A stretch of 64,000 nt of DNA from Ligula intestinalis (lineage: Eukaryota > Platyhelminthes > Cestoda > Diphyllobothriidea > Diphyllobothriidae). A program made the translations under genes and the position numbers. The notes under the pieces were generated by a model. The model saw only the letters and a list, made by a program, of their open reading frames with translations, made no database searches and was not told the origin of the DNA. How positions within the stretch are numbered: the first letter of the stretch is position 1; every line of letters starts with the position of its first letter. Below are positions 58,401 to 61,329 of the stretch, in pieces. The stretch spans positions 16,488,614 through 16,552,613 of the forward strand of contig JAYGXS010000004.1 in NCBI GenBank assembly GCA_036362985.1, read 5' to 3'.

Positions 58401-58785
58401 TAAGTCAGTCCCGTTAGCGTTCGGTTGACGTTCATCATCAATATACGTATTCTCTTCTTATTATCTGATGCGATATTGGCGTTGGCATGTACTGCTGATG
58501 CTGTTTCTGTCCTTCCTACAGGTCTGGCCTCTTACCTGTGGCAGTTCTTGTCGCGATATCTACGTGGAACTGCCTGCCAAACAGCCTCCCATGTGTCCAC
58601 GCATAGCACTGACTCCATTCGTGGCTGGCCAGAAGGAGGACGCCATGGCAGCAGCCTGTCGCATTAACGTACCCTCGTCACCGAATGCTGAAGATCTGGC
58701 CAATCAAGCAAAGATAAATCATTTGTTTGAGTAAGTTTCGGTGTCATCTTTTCTCTCTCCCTTTATTTTTGCTTTCAGTCGCTAA
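23993..58785 (+). CDS. NBN: Nibrin (NBS1), DNA-break sensor subunit of the MRN complex; 13-exon model
   Basis: Nibrin brings MRE11-RAD50 to DNA double-strand breaks in the nucleus and links them to ATM. The translated exons show, in order, an FHA domain (about residues 25-127), a first BRCT (about 128-210), a second BRCT (about 240-350), a long low-complexity middle, and a C-terminal candidate MRE11-binding motif (FKRFRK, 734-739). Joining the exons listed separately keeps phase at all 12 introns and gives about 810 residues, against 754 in human. Motif matches to known nibrin include KSGAKITFGAL in the FHA, CALLCGVSVVTPAYLESL in BRCT1 and ELGLRPILEQEIAFAII in BRCT2. Introns are 38-154 bases or 1.2-15.4 kb. 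Identity is firm. Exon 1, the exon 7 start, exons 8-10 and the exact stop are less sure. The human ATM-binding tail (acidic patch plus FRY) is not clearly conserved. Confidence 0.9.
24217..24529 (+). CDS. NBN: NBN exon 2: FHA domain
   Basis: The acceptor is TTTATTTGCAG. The exon encodes the full forkhead-associated domain, with the phosphothreonine-binding residues in place: VYTVGRSDSD (Arg39 of the model), SVSRHHATL (Ser52, Arg53, His55) and KFGTSVNGQ (Asn-Gly turn). The end TRSLKSGAKITFGALPGV aligns with the vertebrate RTLKSGDGITFG. The donor GTTAGT at 24,530 is phase 2. The domain should bind phosphorylated partners such as MDC1- or CtIP-type ligands; that role is known for the family and inferred here. 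Confidence 0.92.
24568..24727 (+). CDS. NBN: NBN exon 3: first half of BRCT1
   Basis: It follows a 38-base intron (24,530-24,567). It encodes MQPLNVLLSSVSVDQKSAIR, then LTLGATSLPAWDPMCTLVVM with the BRCT tryptophan and the C-T-x-V-V-M strand (human NWTEECTHLVM). It ends at THK before GTATAT, phase 0. Confidence 0.9.
24776..24882 (+). CDS. NBN: NBN exon 4: second half of BRCT1
   Basis: It follows a 48-base intron (24,728-24,775, ends TTATTATAG). VLCALLCGVSVVTPAYLESL aligns with the nibrin segment that reads [20 protein letters not shown] in human. The donor is GA|GTAGGT, phase 2. An in-frame TAG just beyond confirms that splicing is needed. Confidence 0.9.
24921..25041 (+). CDS. NBN: NBN exon 5: BRCT linker
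   Basis: It follows a 38-base intron (24,883-24,920). Of two nearby acceptors, the one after TGTCAATCAG keeps the frame; the CAG at 24,933 does not. It encodes FLPQIEEKGFDESDRAKFYP and KVFDGKTFYFM, matching the PPQIESFYPPL and FKGKTFIFL parts of vertebrate nibrin. The donor AAG|GTAAGT is perfect, phase 0. Confidence 0.88.
25042..26253 (+). other. NBN intron 5 (1.2 kb)
   Basis: It runs from GTAAGT to a TTTGCATGTTTTGCAG acceptor. It contains a minus-strand SINE head at 25,185-25,295; nothing else is recognised. Confidence 0.8.
25185..25295 (-). mobile_element. tRNA-derived SINE head in NBN intron 5
   Basis: The reverse complement contains a B-box (GAGTTCGAATCTCGGGTTTA) and, about 50 bases upstream, an A-box-like TGGTTCACTGGTTGAAGCG. 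It is a degenerate SINE, not a tRNA gene. Confidence 0.6.
26254..26557 (+). CDS. NBN: NBN exon 6: BRCT2
   Basis: The exon opens FQRYRQLLSLTTASMELL in phase 0. It continues through ACVVYESPAT and YSNDQSWHAMVYAVLQELGL with RPILEQEIAFAIIEAS, matching the human segment [23 protein letters not shown]. VCNPR lines up with the YCDPQ that follows BRCT2 in human. The donor chosen is GTTAGT at 26,558 (phase 1). An alternative GTTTGC at 26,533 (phase 0) would join a better acceptor at 28,732. Confidence 0.85.
27600..27690 (-). repeat. Repeat 'A' with hammerhead-like core, copy 2
   Basis: Minus strand: a perfect 7-bp stem GGATTCC/GGAATCC (27,666-27,683, loop of 4) is followed directly by GAAACGTCAGG. 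The CTGATGA box is decayed (ATGATTAA). It lies in NBN intron 6. Confidence 0.65.
27691..27749. repeat. Short perfect palindrome in NBN intron 6
   Basis: TAGGTGGTGATAATACAGTC (22-base arm 27,691-27,712) is inverted exactly at 27,728-27,749 around a 15-base loop. It joins repeat A on one side and lies 17 bases from the pogo-like MITE on the other. Confidence 0.85.
27767..28062. mobile_element. Pogo/Tigger-like MITE
   Basis: The left end CAGTGAAACCTCGGTTAACG and the inverted right end CATTGGAGCCTCGGATGACG agree at about 17 of 22 positions. The CAGT..ACCTCG..ACGAG type is characteristic of pogo/Tigger (Tc1-mariner superfamily) termini. Internal GTTTAATCCTTTCCGACGCC and GCTCGTC words are also typical. 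It is about 296 bases long with no transposase, so non-autonomous. TA follows the right end; the left flank lacks a clear TA. Confidence 0.7.
28700..28959 (+). CDS. NBN: NBN exon 7 (middle region, NLS-like)
   Basis: An open frame ends at a perfect donor GTG|GTAAGT (28,960), phase 0. It encodes a polar stretch with SFKKRRRTLQPGPISRL, a likely basic nuclear localisation signal. The start is unsure. 28,700 fits the phase of exon 6 but has a weak acceptor. 28,732, after CGCGTCTCTGCCAG, is a stronger acceptor but needs the alternative donor at 26,533. Sequence is not conserved enough to align with human. Confidence 0.6.
28960..33159 (+). other. NBN intron 7 (4.2 kb)
   Basis: It contains a block at 30,170-30,260 (CATACTGACAGCACTGACGG, then TATTCTGCCACTGCGTGACA) that recurs at 47,245-47,340. 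It also holds a CCTAA-rich low-complexity stretch near 32,190-32,270, an X-repeat fragment at 32,355-32,415 and an S1 SINE tail at 32,745-32,880. GT and GA-rich runs lie near 31,650. Confidence 0.6.
32745..32880 (+). mobile_element. S1 SINE tail (5' truncated)
   Basis: GAGGCTGATAAGCCCGAAAT then GCTATGCTAGCC and CGTGTCTTTGCCAGTACTAC match the body of the SINE at 13,790-13,880. The tRNA-like head is missing. Confidence 0.55.
33160..33484 (+). CDS. NBN: NBN exon 8 (middle region)
   Basis: A CCCACACAG acceptor is followed by a frame in phase 0 with exon 7. It encodes NILVPDTEALPASSILVSDN, an acidic SQDLLEEEEEPDLKP patch and an Ala/Thr-rich end. The donor C|GTAAGT at 33,485 leaves phase 1. SQ and SP sites in an acidic context suit the disordered middle of nibrin, but there is no alignable domain. 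Confidence 0.65.
33497..34146 (+). repeat. 0.7-kb tandem duplication, unit 1
   Basis: It starts 13 bases after the exon 8 donor with CACCACCACCACCACAATCA and GTTCAACAAACG. It runs through GTGTTCCAATCTGTATTCTG, GAGGTTGATGGCATTCAC and AACTTTGATTCTGAAGGCTT to AGACCACCGTTGTTGACTGT. Unit 2 matches along the whole length at about 70-75%. Confidence 0.85.
34208..34862 (+). repeat. 0.7-kb tandem duplication, unit 2
   Basis: It is offset by about 710 bases from unit 1. Shared pieces include GTGTTCCAATCTGTACTCTG, GAGGTTGATGGCATTCACGT, AACTTTGATTCTGAAGGCTT and AAACCACCGTTGTTGTCTGT. The divergence says the duplication is old. It lies inside NBN intron 8 and has no open frame. Confidence 0.85.
34870..38115 (+). 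other. NBN intron 8, middle part
   Basis: No exon or classified element was confirmed. A 45-base word (TAGTACCTGTGCTGCCAGTA..GTAAATTA) occurs at 35,393 and again near 36,020, so a dispersed repeat is present. Open frames at 36,128-36,463 and 36,540-36,779 have no family signal. Confidence 0.4.
38120..38400 (+). mobile_element. tRNA-derived SINE, family S2
   Basis: The B-box-like GTCGTGGGTTCGAATACCAT at 38,347-38,366 follows CTCAAACGGCTAGCG in the A-box position. The upstream part (GCGCCTGGTAGTAATCTGGT, GGGCAGTCAGTTTATCG, GATGGATTCCATAA) is shared with 60,525-60,640, so tandem S2 units are implied. Confidence 0.65.
38785..38885 (+). repeat. Repeat 'A' with hammerhead-like core, copy 3 (+ strand)
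   Basis: CTAATGA (38,793-38,799) leads into stem GATTCC/GGAATC (38,798-38,813, loop CGAC), then CGAAACGTCAGGAGAATAAA and a CTTGTTCCAGTGATCGCATC tail. It is in NBN intron 8, the only one of the better copies on the + strand. Confidence 0.65.
39927..40249 (+). CDS. NBN: NBN exon 9 (middle region)
   Basis: The acceptor CTCCAATTTCAG joins exon 8 in phase (C+CC = Pro). It encodes NQVDQAVLNAFDSLPSLSAL, YAEKENIPPSSRASP and SSRQNRRVSEHFATGGFLS. A KEN box-like triplet and several SP/SQ-type sites are visible. The donor AAA|GTGAGT is phase 0. The open frame and exact phase on both sides support it; sequence conservation is low, as usual in this part of nibrin. Confidence 0.7.
40805..40890 (+). repeat. 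Interspersed repeat 'R', copy 4
   Basis: ATCCTGAATTGACTGAAGTG and ACTAGGTTGCACGATAATCA match the other R copies. It lies in NBN intron 9. Confidence 0.55.
41490..41570 (-). pseudogene. Penelope-like fragment, extra GIY-YIG piece
   Basis: Its nucleotides (ATTGTTTTGCGCGTAAAATG, then CCAGTATTTAC) repeat those at 42,390-42,450 in the same direction with about 75% identity. On the minus strand both give an LRAK(Q/H)WY core. It is therefore a second broken copy of the same nuclease segment. Confidence 0.55.
41856..42125 (-). pseudogene. Penelope-like element, C-terminal end of GIY-YIG region
   Basis: The minus frame reads SLSMLESLITKRLVDTSHTV, then DQRTAFKIVLRATTGRLLRF and EAAEIRGRKPQLC. This corresponds to the conserved tail after the nuclease in Penelope-like elements (HLvDTgH.vD...FkIv.....grLL.f.EA..Ir..kP). 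It sits in NBN intron 9 and is interrupted on its N-terminal side by the palindrome at 42,046-42,296. It is dead. Confidence 0.75.
42046..42296. repeat. Imperfect palindrome of about 250 bp with two hammerhead-like cores
   Basis: The left arm CATAGATAAGGAAGAAGGAT..GACCAATTTGTTTTTTATC..AGCTTTCGGGCTC..GTCAGAGA..AAAGCAAGCAACAGTTATAG is mirrored by CTATAACTATTGCTTGCTTT..TCTGACGATTAGCCCGAAAGC..ATAAACAAATTGGTCCGG..CCTTATCCATG, around a short CTGCCCC centre. The left arm carries on the minus strand CTGACGA, a stem GGACTC/GAGCCC, then GAAA. The right arm carries CTGACGATTAGCCCGAAAGC with most of that stem deleted. The arms are inverted copies of a Penelope 3' region. Confidence 0.8.
42285..42557 (-). 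pseudogene. Penelope-like element, GIY-YIG N-terminal piece
   Basis: The minus frame contains LRAKHWYLRERVAKHMPNWL, which fits the nuclease helix segment (..LR.R..EH.P.WL) that follows the YIGRT motif in Penelope-like elements. The motif itself is ruined. It belongs with 41,856-42,125, from which the palindrome separates it. Confidence 0.6.
42869..42961 (+). CDS. NBN: NBN exon 10 (candidate)
   Basis: A good acceptor (TTTCTTTCATTTACAG) opens a phase-0 frame LSLKGLTSSDKQQTSPEASS then YIARVDFLIFK. The donor is a weak GTGGCA at 42,962, phase 0, followed by in-frame TAG. Only the acceptor and phase support the exon, so its 3' limit may differ. Confidence 0.5.
43025..43165 (+). CDS. NBN: NBN exon 11: candidate MRE11-binding motif
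   Basis: It follows a 63-base intron ending TTGTGTGTAG. It encodes VEPAIACAKVEFATLYPLRP, then GGSITATFKRFRK. The last part matches the KNFKKFKK motif by which nibrin clasps MRE11 (family knowledge). The donor AAG|GTATTC is phase 0. If the donor is skipped, translation goes on VFFEGHTLPLPHWP, which oddly resembles the vertebrate continuation KVTYPGAGKLPH; see findings. Confidence 0.8.
43600..43800 (+). repeat. Direct repeat pair 'D', copy 1
   Basis: GTGAACTGATGCACCCTGAT, TTTCGCAAGATGGGGGCTTC, GGTGCCGGGATGGATTAAAC and AAACTGAAATGGGCTTCT recur in order at 44,330-44,525. Confidence 0.75.
44330..44525 (+). repeat. Direct repeat pair 'D', copy 2
   Basis: GTGAGCTGATGCACTTTGCT, TTTTGCAAGACGAACGCTTC, GGTGCCGGAACGGATTAAAC and AAAGTGAAGTGGGCCTCC match copy 1. 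Just upstream (44,280-44,335) GAAGCTCGTGGTGGACATCG and CGACGGTCGATCTGTCGT resemble 50,925-50,975, so D and X may belong to one larger family. Confidence 0.75.
44760..45400 (+). repeat. Unclassified repeat 'X', plus-strand copy
   Basis: It is the inverted partner of 4,270-5,000. Shared blocks include AAACCCAGATT, CAGCGTCACTTCTGACA, GGTGAGTGAGGGTAGATTGT, CACTTAAGACTAAGTTAGG and CTGTACCAACCTGTTGGTGC. Confidence 0.65.
46098..46134 (+). repeat. Trinucleotide microsatellite (AGT/AGC)n
   Basis: AGTAGTAGTAGTAGTAGC passes into AGC repeats. It explains the Leu-rich and Ser-rich open frames on the two strands here. Confidence 0.9.
46374..46407 (+). repeat. Dinucleotide microsatellite (GA)n
   Basis: About 15 GA units with one interruption (GATA). 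Confidence 0.9.
46450..46565 (-). repeat. Repeat 'A' with hammerhead-like core, copy 4
   Basis: Minus strand: CTGATGA (46,530-46,536), TGATTTCGCGACGGATCTC, GAAAC (46,506-46,510) and GTCAGGTGAATAAAAA. The tail GTCTCGACGATTGCGTCAAC is followed by TTCTTCTTCT. The middle stem is weaker than in other copies. Confidence 0.65.
46676..46900 (+). mobile_element. Two adjoining tRNA-derived SINE heads (S1 then S2) with a gap
   Basis: The S1 head GAGCCCGTGGTGCAATGGTA..CTGGGTTCGAATACC and body GTATAACTGACTGATGATAG run straight into a second head TAGCTTAGCGGTAGAGCATT..CGGGTTCAAATCCCGCC, then an S2-type tail AGTTTTTCACAATTGAGTCA. Ten N stand at 46,832-46,841 inside the second head. The words flanking the gap (CTCTGATG and TCTGATG) look like the same sequence repeated. 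Confidence 0.75.
46832..46841. other. Assembly gap (10 N)
   Basis: Ten unknown bases inside the second SINE head. The true gap size is unknown; collapsing the repeated TCTGATG gives a continuous tRNA-like head. Confidence 0.95.
46905..48575 (+). other. NBN intron 11 segment, mostly unassigned
   Basis: A repeat block at 47,245-47,340 (CATACTGACAGCACAGGCAC, TATTCTGCCGCTGTTGCACG) matches 30,170-30,260. Nothing else is recognised. Confidence 0.4.
48600..48695 (-). repeat. Repeat 'A' with hammerhead-like core, copy 5
   Basis: Minus strand: CTGATGA (48,671-48,677), stem TCCG-CGA-CGGA, then TTACGAAACGTCAAGTGAAT. Confidence 0.65.
48700..50600 (+). other. NBN intron 11 segment, unassigned
   Basis: No exon or classified element is recognised. 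Several open frames on both strands (49,214-49,408, 49,611-49,964 and 49,961-50,189) have no domain features. Confidence 0.4.
50720..50980 (+). repeat. X-type repeat fragments
   Basis: GTCTACTATCACTTTCAATT (50,735) and GTCTACTATCACTTTAAACT (50,863) are two tandem starts of the same unit. The second continues with GAACCACGCGGTGGACATAG and CGACGGTCGAACTGTCGT, as in the X/D repeats at 44.3 and 45.3 kb. Confidence 0.55.
51655..51720 (-). mobile_element. Degenerate tRNA-like SINE head
   Basis: The reverse complement has TAAGTAATGGTTGTGCCTAG in the A-box region and a B-box-like CAGGTCGAATCCTAGG. Confidence 0.45.
52190..52350 (+). mobile_element. tRNA-derived SINE S1, copy at 52.2 kb
   Basis: The B-box-like GGATTCGAATGTTGGG is followed by the family body GGTACGACTGGCTGATGATA, AGCTAACAAGCCAGAAACGG and TTTTCCCTTTGCTTTATCGG. 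Confidence 0.7.
52498..52650 (+). mobile_element. tRNA-derived SINE S1, copy at 52.5 kb
   Basis: GAGCCCGTAGTGCAATAGTA is followed by the B-box-like CGGGTTCGAATCTCGG and the body GAGTATGACTGGCTAATAAG, then TAACAAGCCAGAAATGGTCA. It follows the previous copy in the same orientation after about 150 bases. Confidence 0.75.
52890..53700 (-). repeat. Unclassified element 'K', left inverted arm
   Basis: Its reverse complement follows 55,510-56,400 in the same order: CAATCTGTGCC..CCTAGGTGCC..CTTCTCAAGG, then ATCAAACTTTGC near a (CAC)n run, CCCACTGTCAACTCAACCCA, CTGGCTTCACTTCTTAC and CCTCATTTGTGTC. The minus strand at 52,894-53,124 is open (AVVYSDLEKAVEAISGKVRC, then APRQLKVGG). Arms are about 800-890 bp with a 1.8-kb spacer and about 70% identity. 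Confidence 0.8.
53326..53352 (+). repeat. (CAC)n microsatellite
   Basis: About eight CAC units within element K; the right arm keeps three or four units (GGTGGTGGTGG near 55,942). Confidence 0.9.
54655..54700 (-). other. Possible degenerate hammerhead-like core
   Basis: Minus strand: CTGACGACGAGCCGGGGG, then AACCAGACTCGAAAATG. The CTGANGA and GAAA boxes are present, but the GAG/CTC stem is short. No Penelope frame is seen next to it. Confidence 0.35.
55185..55330 (+). mobile_element. tRNA-derived SINE S1, copy at 55.2 kb
   Basis: GTAGGGCGCTCAGTGGAGCA in the A-box region is followed by a decayed B-box, then GATTGGGTATGACGGGCTGA, ATTAATGAGCCAGAAATAGT and CATTTCAAG. Confidence 0.65.
55510..56400 (+). 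repeat. Unclassified element 'K', right inverted arm
   Basis: It is the partner of 52,890-53,700. The + strand near 56,180-56,320 reads MNFDQLAVVYCDPEKAVEAI, then RGKVICTTGSFLTPRQLKAV, and stops at TGA. The left copy has the same segment open for longer. Differences between the copies are mostly amino-acid changing, so neither is under visible constraint. What the intact protein was is not recognised. Confidence 0.8.
56405..58090 (+). other. NBN intron 11, 3' part
   Basis: A block at 57,203-57,250 (TCAGTCAGTATGTTTGGAGT, then GCCCTTAAAAACTCCATTG) recurs at 26,655-26,705. Around 57,585-57,740 the strand is rich in CCTAA, CTTAA and CATTAA words, like the low-complexity stretch at 32.2 kb. Otherwise unassigned. 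Confidence 0.45.
58095..58260 (-). mobile_element. tRNA-derived SINE S1, minus strand
   Basis: The plus strand shows the family body inverted (TTTCTGGCTCATTAGCTGTC, AGCCTGTCATACTCAG) and then a B-box complement (CTCGAGGCTTGAACTAGGGA). Confidence 0.65.
58522..58730 (+). CDS. NBN: NBN exon 12 (C-terminal region)
   Basis: It follows a strong acceptor TCTGTCCTTCCTACAG. Only the frame that continues exon 11 in phase 0 is open throughout. It encodes CRDIYVELPAKQPPMCPRIA, TPFVAGQKEDAMAAACRINV and SPNAEDLANQAKINHLF. The last part may correspond to the EESLADDLF segment of the human tail. It ends either at the in-frame TAA (58,732-58,734) or at the excellent donor GA|GTAAGT at 58,731. Confidence 0.75.
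58779..58785 (+). CDS. NBN: NBN exon 13 (last codons)
   Basis: If the 48-base intron 58,731-58,778 (GTAAGT..TTTTTGCTTTCAG) is spliced, GA+T, CGC and TAA add Asp-Arg-stop. The donor and acceptor are both near-perfect and the length suits this gene's other small introns. Without splicing the protein ends LFE. Confidence 0.55.
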
Positions 58786-58944
58786 ACGGCACTGCCGTGT
58801 TGGCAAAAAGGAACACCTTTTAGTCCTTGGTCCTCACTAGCAGGTTCGCAGACTTTGCCTTCCTAATTTATTCTGTATAAGTATGAAAGACGGTTGTTCA
58901 CACACCAGAACCGTTGGCAATACAAGCGAACGTGCGAGTCTCTG

Positions 58945-59135
58945 GAAGTAATTGAGAAGAAGATGCGATTCCTGGCACAGGATCTTTATTCGCCTGAAGT
59001 TTTGAAATCCATCGCGGATCCTTCATCAGAAACATTAGCGGAAACGGGTTACTGCTATTGCGTCTGATGAGGGATCTGGTCAGTTGGATAAAAGTCTTGT
59101 CCCAGCGATCGAATCTTCTTCCTCTCAACTAGAAC
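58945..59135. repeat. Repeat 'A', two copies tail to tail
   Basis: The minus-strand copy has CTGATGA (59,023-59,029), an ATCC/GGAT stem and CAAAACTTCAGGCGAATAAA, then the GATCC..CATCTTCTTC tail. The + copy has CTGATGA (59,064-59,070) and then GGGATCTGGTCAG, a TTGTCCCAGCGATCGAATCT tail and TTCTTC, with the hairpin deleted. Together they form a foldback of about 190 bp just past the nibrin stop and before a Penelope fragment. Confidence 0.65.
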
Positions 59136-59157
59136 CATTTTTTATGCACCTCAGCAC

Positions 59158-59192
59158 TCGAACTCCTAGTGGAGTCCATCGTCAGAGATAAA
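59158..59192 (-). other. Hammerhead-like core at a Penelope stop codon
   Basis: Minus strand: TATCTCTGACGATGGACTCC, ACTA, GGAGTTCGAGTG. CTGACGA is followed by a stem GGACTCC/GGAGTTC; GAAA is decayed to CGAG. The TGA inside CTGACGA ends the GIY-YIG frame (FYL stop). The palindrome at 42.1 kb has the same arrangement. Confidence 0.55.
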
Positions 59193-59556
59193 AGCGGCAA
59201 CAGAACAAGCAACAGTTATAGCCCGGCAGACATAAATGACGCCAGTTTGGAGGTGAGTGCGCAAGGTTCTGCATGTCAGCGCCAGATCGATGTATCGCTT
59301 GACTAGGTTCACGGCTTGTGTTACTTCTGGCGTGGACGATTACCTTCGTGGCTGTGAATTGAACGTCGTGACCCGTTTCGTTCGCGTTGGCAGCTACCTG
59401 TGAGAAGTCGTCAACCCGTTTCCCAGACAGCTTGTGTTCGTGCACGCATCCAGTCTGACCTGTATAGTTAAAAAGACAGTTAAAGTAGGGGGGGGGGGGG
59501 ATTCGATACGCTACACCCGACTGCTTATTGGAATTTAATCCGTCCTTTATTTTCAT
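59182..59556 (-). pseudogene. Penelope-like element: GIY-YIG endonuclease end
   Basis: The minus frame reads NCLFNYTGQTGCVHEHKLSG, then RVDDFSQVAANANETGHDVQ and FTATKVIVHARSNTSREPSQ with AIHRS. YTGQTG is the altered YIGQTG strand, HEHK is the conserved helix, and NETGHDVQF with a following Ser-Arg block is the usual end of the Penelope GIY-YIG region. A poly-G tract (about 59,484-59,498) abuts the N-terminal side and the RT is missing, so it is a truncated copy. Confidence 0.8.
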
Positions 59557-59559
59557 AAC

Positions 59560-60285
59560 CGTGCTGCGTATGGTGGCTTTAGGCCAGTGTCCAATTCTGC
59601 CGCATAGCGATGCACTCAGCCGCTTCTTACTCTTTCTTGATATGTGGCAGAGATTGCGACATCATAGGTACTATTTCTGATTGGGCCCTTCGAGGGACTA
59701 GCATGTAGGCATCGGCTTATGGACACCTTTGTCTAGCTGTTCCGCATAAATTGGTTGCAGAGATATCGGGCCTCACGTGCTTTTTCTTCCGGGTTGATTC
59801 ATTGAGTGGGAATGCTCTCCCATAGCTTCGTTTTTGAGTCGCCGGATGGCTGCTGTATAATATATATCTTCCTGTTAATCGGTAATCCTATTCTGTTGCT
59901 TGCTGCTGTGCTAATGGCGTGCTGATGTGATCGTGCCTGCGACTACGGTACCGAACAGGGTCCACATGACTAATCTAAAGTCGTCAGTAGTGAACAGGCG
60001 CATTGGAGCGCTTGGAGGGGTTGGTGTTGGATGGAGGCCTGATTCTGTCAGCGTCATTACTTCTCGAGATTTTTGACTGGAGCGTGTAGACCACAGCCTT
60101 TTGGTCCAGCCTTATCTTGTTAGGAGACAGAGCTTGAGCGGGCCAGTTTGGCGCGTGATTATGTTACGGTATGTGGGCTATCTCATGAAGGATTAACCGA
60201 AGTTCGCAAATATGTTTCCGGTAAGAAGGGATAACCTAGGTGGGATTATTAGCGGAGGAGGGGGGTTGGCAGATTTGAATGATTC
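59560..60285. other. Unassigned DNA with an old dispersed repeat
   Basis: GTGGGCTATCTCATGAAGGA..AACCGAAGTTCGCAAATATG at 60,172-60,215 matches 8,525-8,570. Nothing else is recognised. Confidence 0.4.
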
Positions 60286-60289
60286 AGTC

Positions 60290-60600
60290 GACCCGATTTT
60301 GAAAAACTTTCGGCCTGGGTGAATTCCATACGACCAGTAAGTTGTGCGGGTAAATCGATCAAAGTGTGATTAAATTCATGGCGCACAGTGAGCCTCTAAG
60401 CTCATTGGTTGAGCGTTGGTTGCTCAAAAGCCTTCTTTGCTGCGTGGGCTCGACTCCCACCGAGGTCAAGAGTTTTTCGCAATGGGGTCAATTGAATTGT
60501 TCCAATCTGCCTACCCCCATTAATAATTTAGTAAGCCTGGTAGTCATTCTGCTGGTTTCTAGATGACTGCGTAGGAAAACCTGCTTGGGCAGTCAGCTTG
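60290..60600 (+). mobile_element. tRNA-derived SINE S2, unit 1 of a tandem pair
   Basis: GTGAATTCCATACGACCAGT and GTGTGATTAAATTCATGGCG lead into the head GAGCCTCTAAGCTCATTGGT..GTGGGCTCGACTCCCACC (B-box-like), then AGAGTTTTTCGCAATGGGGT and GCCTGGTAGTCATTCTGCTG. Unit 2 follows directly. Confidence 0.7.
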
Positions 60601-60795
60601 CTGGATCTGTAATGATCGATTCCATACGATCAGTAGGTCGGGCGGGGTGAATCGATCCAAGTGTGATTAAATTAACGGCGAGCCTCGTAGCGCTGGTTGC
60701 GCAAAAGCCTTTCCGGCTGTTGTGGGTTCGACTCCCACCGAAGCCGCCTGTCTTTAAAAATTGGGTCAACTGAAGTAGGTGGGATTATAATACTG
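60601..60795 (+). mobile_element. tRNA-derived SINE S2, unit 2 of a tandem pair
   Basis: It repeats unit 1: GATTCCATACGATCAGTAGG, GTGTGATTAAATTAACGGCG, the head AGCCTCGTAGCGCTGGTTGC..GTGGGTTCGACTCCCACC and AAATTGGGTCAACTGAAGTA. The 3' part is shorter. Confidence 0.7.
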
Positions 60796-60954
60796 ATTAC
60801 CATATAGAGAAAATCCTGAGGTATCTCAGTATGCAGTATAATGTTTTCCCATCCATTTTCGTACTCGTATCTACATTAAACTATGATGGATAGGTGAAGT
60901 AAGTTGCATTCCGAGGTGATATGATGAAAAGAAAGACCATCTTCGGAAAATCGA

Positions 60955-61005
60955 GTTGTACTCGTGAACATTCGAACAGGTACCACTTGTTCGTCGTCAG
61001 ACTAA
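60955..61005 (-). other. Hammerhead-like core 3' of a Penelope fragment
   Basis: Minus strand: AGTCTGACGACGAACAAGTG, GTACCTGTTCGAATG. CTGACGA is followed by a CGAACA/TGTTCG stem and then GAAT instead of GAAA. It stands about 330 bases past the Penelope frame at 61.33-62.03 kb, in the same orientation. Confidence 0.45.
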
Positions 61006-61329
61006 ATGAAAAGTGAGGGCTGGGAATTTCGCACTAGAGAGGTTGAAACGAACTGTGACGAGGTTGCGGGGAGGGTTACGGTGACGTGAATTCTGCGGCG
61101 ATAGGTTGTGCGGGTAAAGGGGGAGGTGTTAATGTTTGAATTGTAGGCCACGTGTTTCTGTGGGAGGGAGGGGGGTTGCAGAACCAGTGGAGCTCTACTT
61201 GAACGAGTACGGACGACCTGCTGTTGTTTCAGGCTGGGCACCGGTTAGTATAAATCAAGGTCTACATGTCTGTTAGTACTGGCCGGGCTCGAGTGCCAAG
61301 CTTCAAGGAATTTTCTCCCCTGTCTAGTA

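Larger units (their letters stand above)
43166..58521 (+). other. NBN intron 11 (15.4 kb), repeat sink
   Basis: It runs from GTATTC to a TCTGTCCTTCCTACAG acceptor. It holds duplicated repeats (43.6 and 44.35 kb), the X repeat, A copies, SINEs, a sequence gap and an inverted repeat with arms of about 850 bp. No further nibrin exon was recognised inside, but a missed small exon cannot be excluded. Confidence 0.65.
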
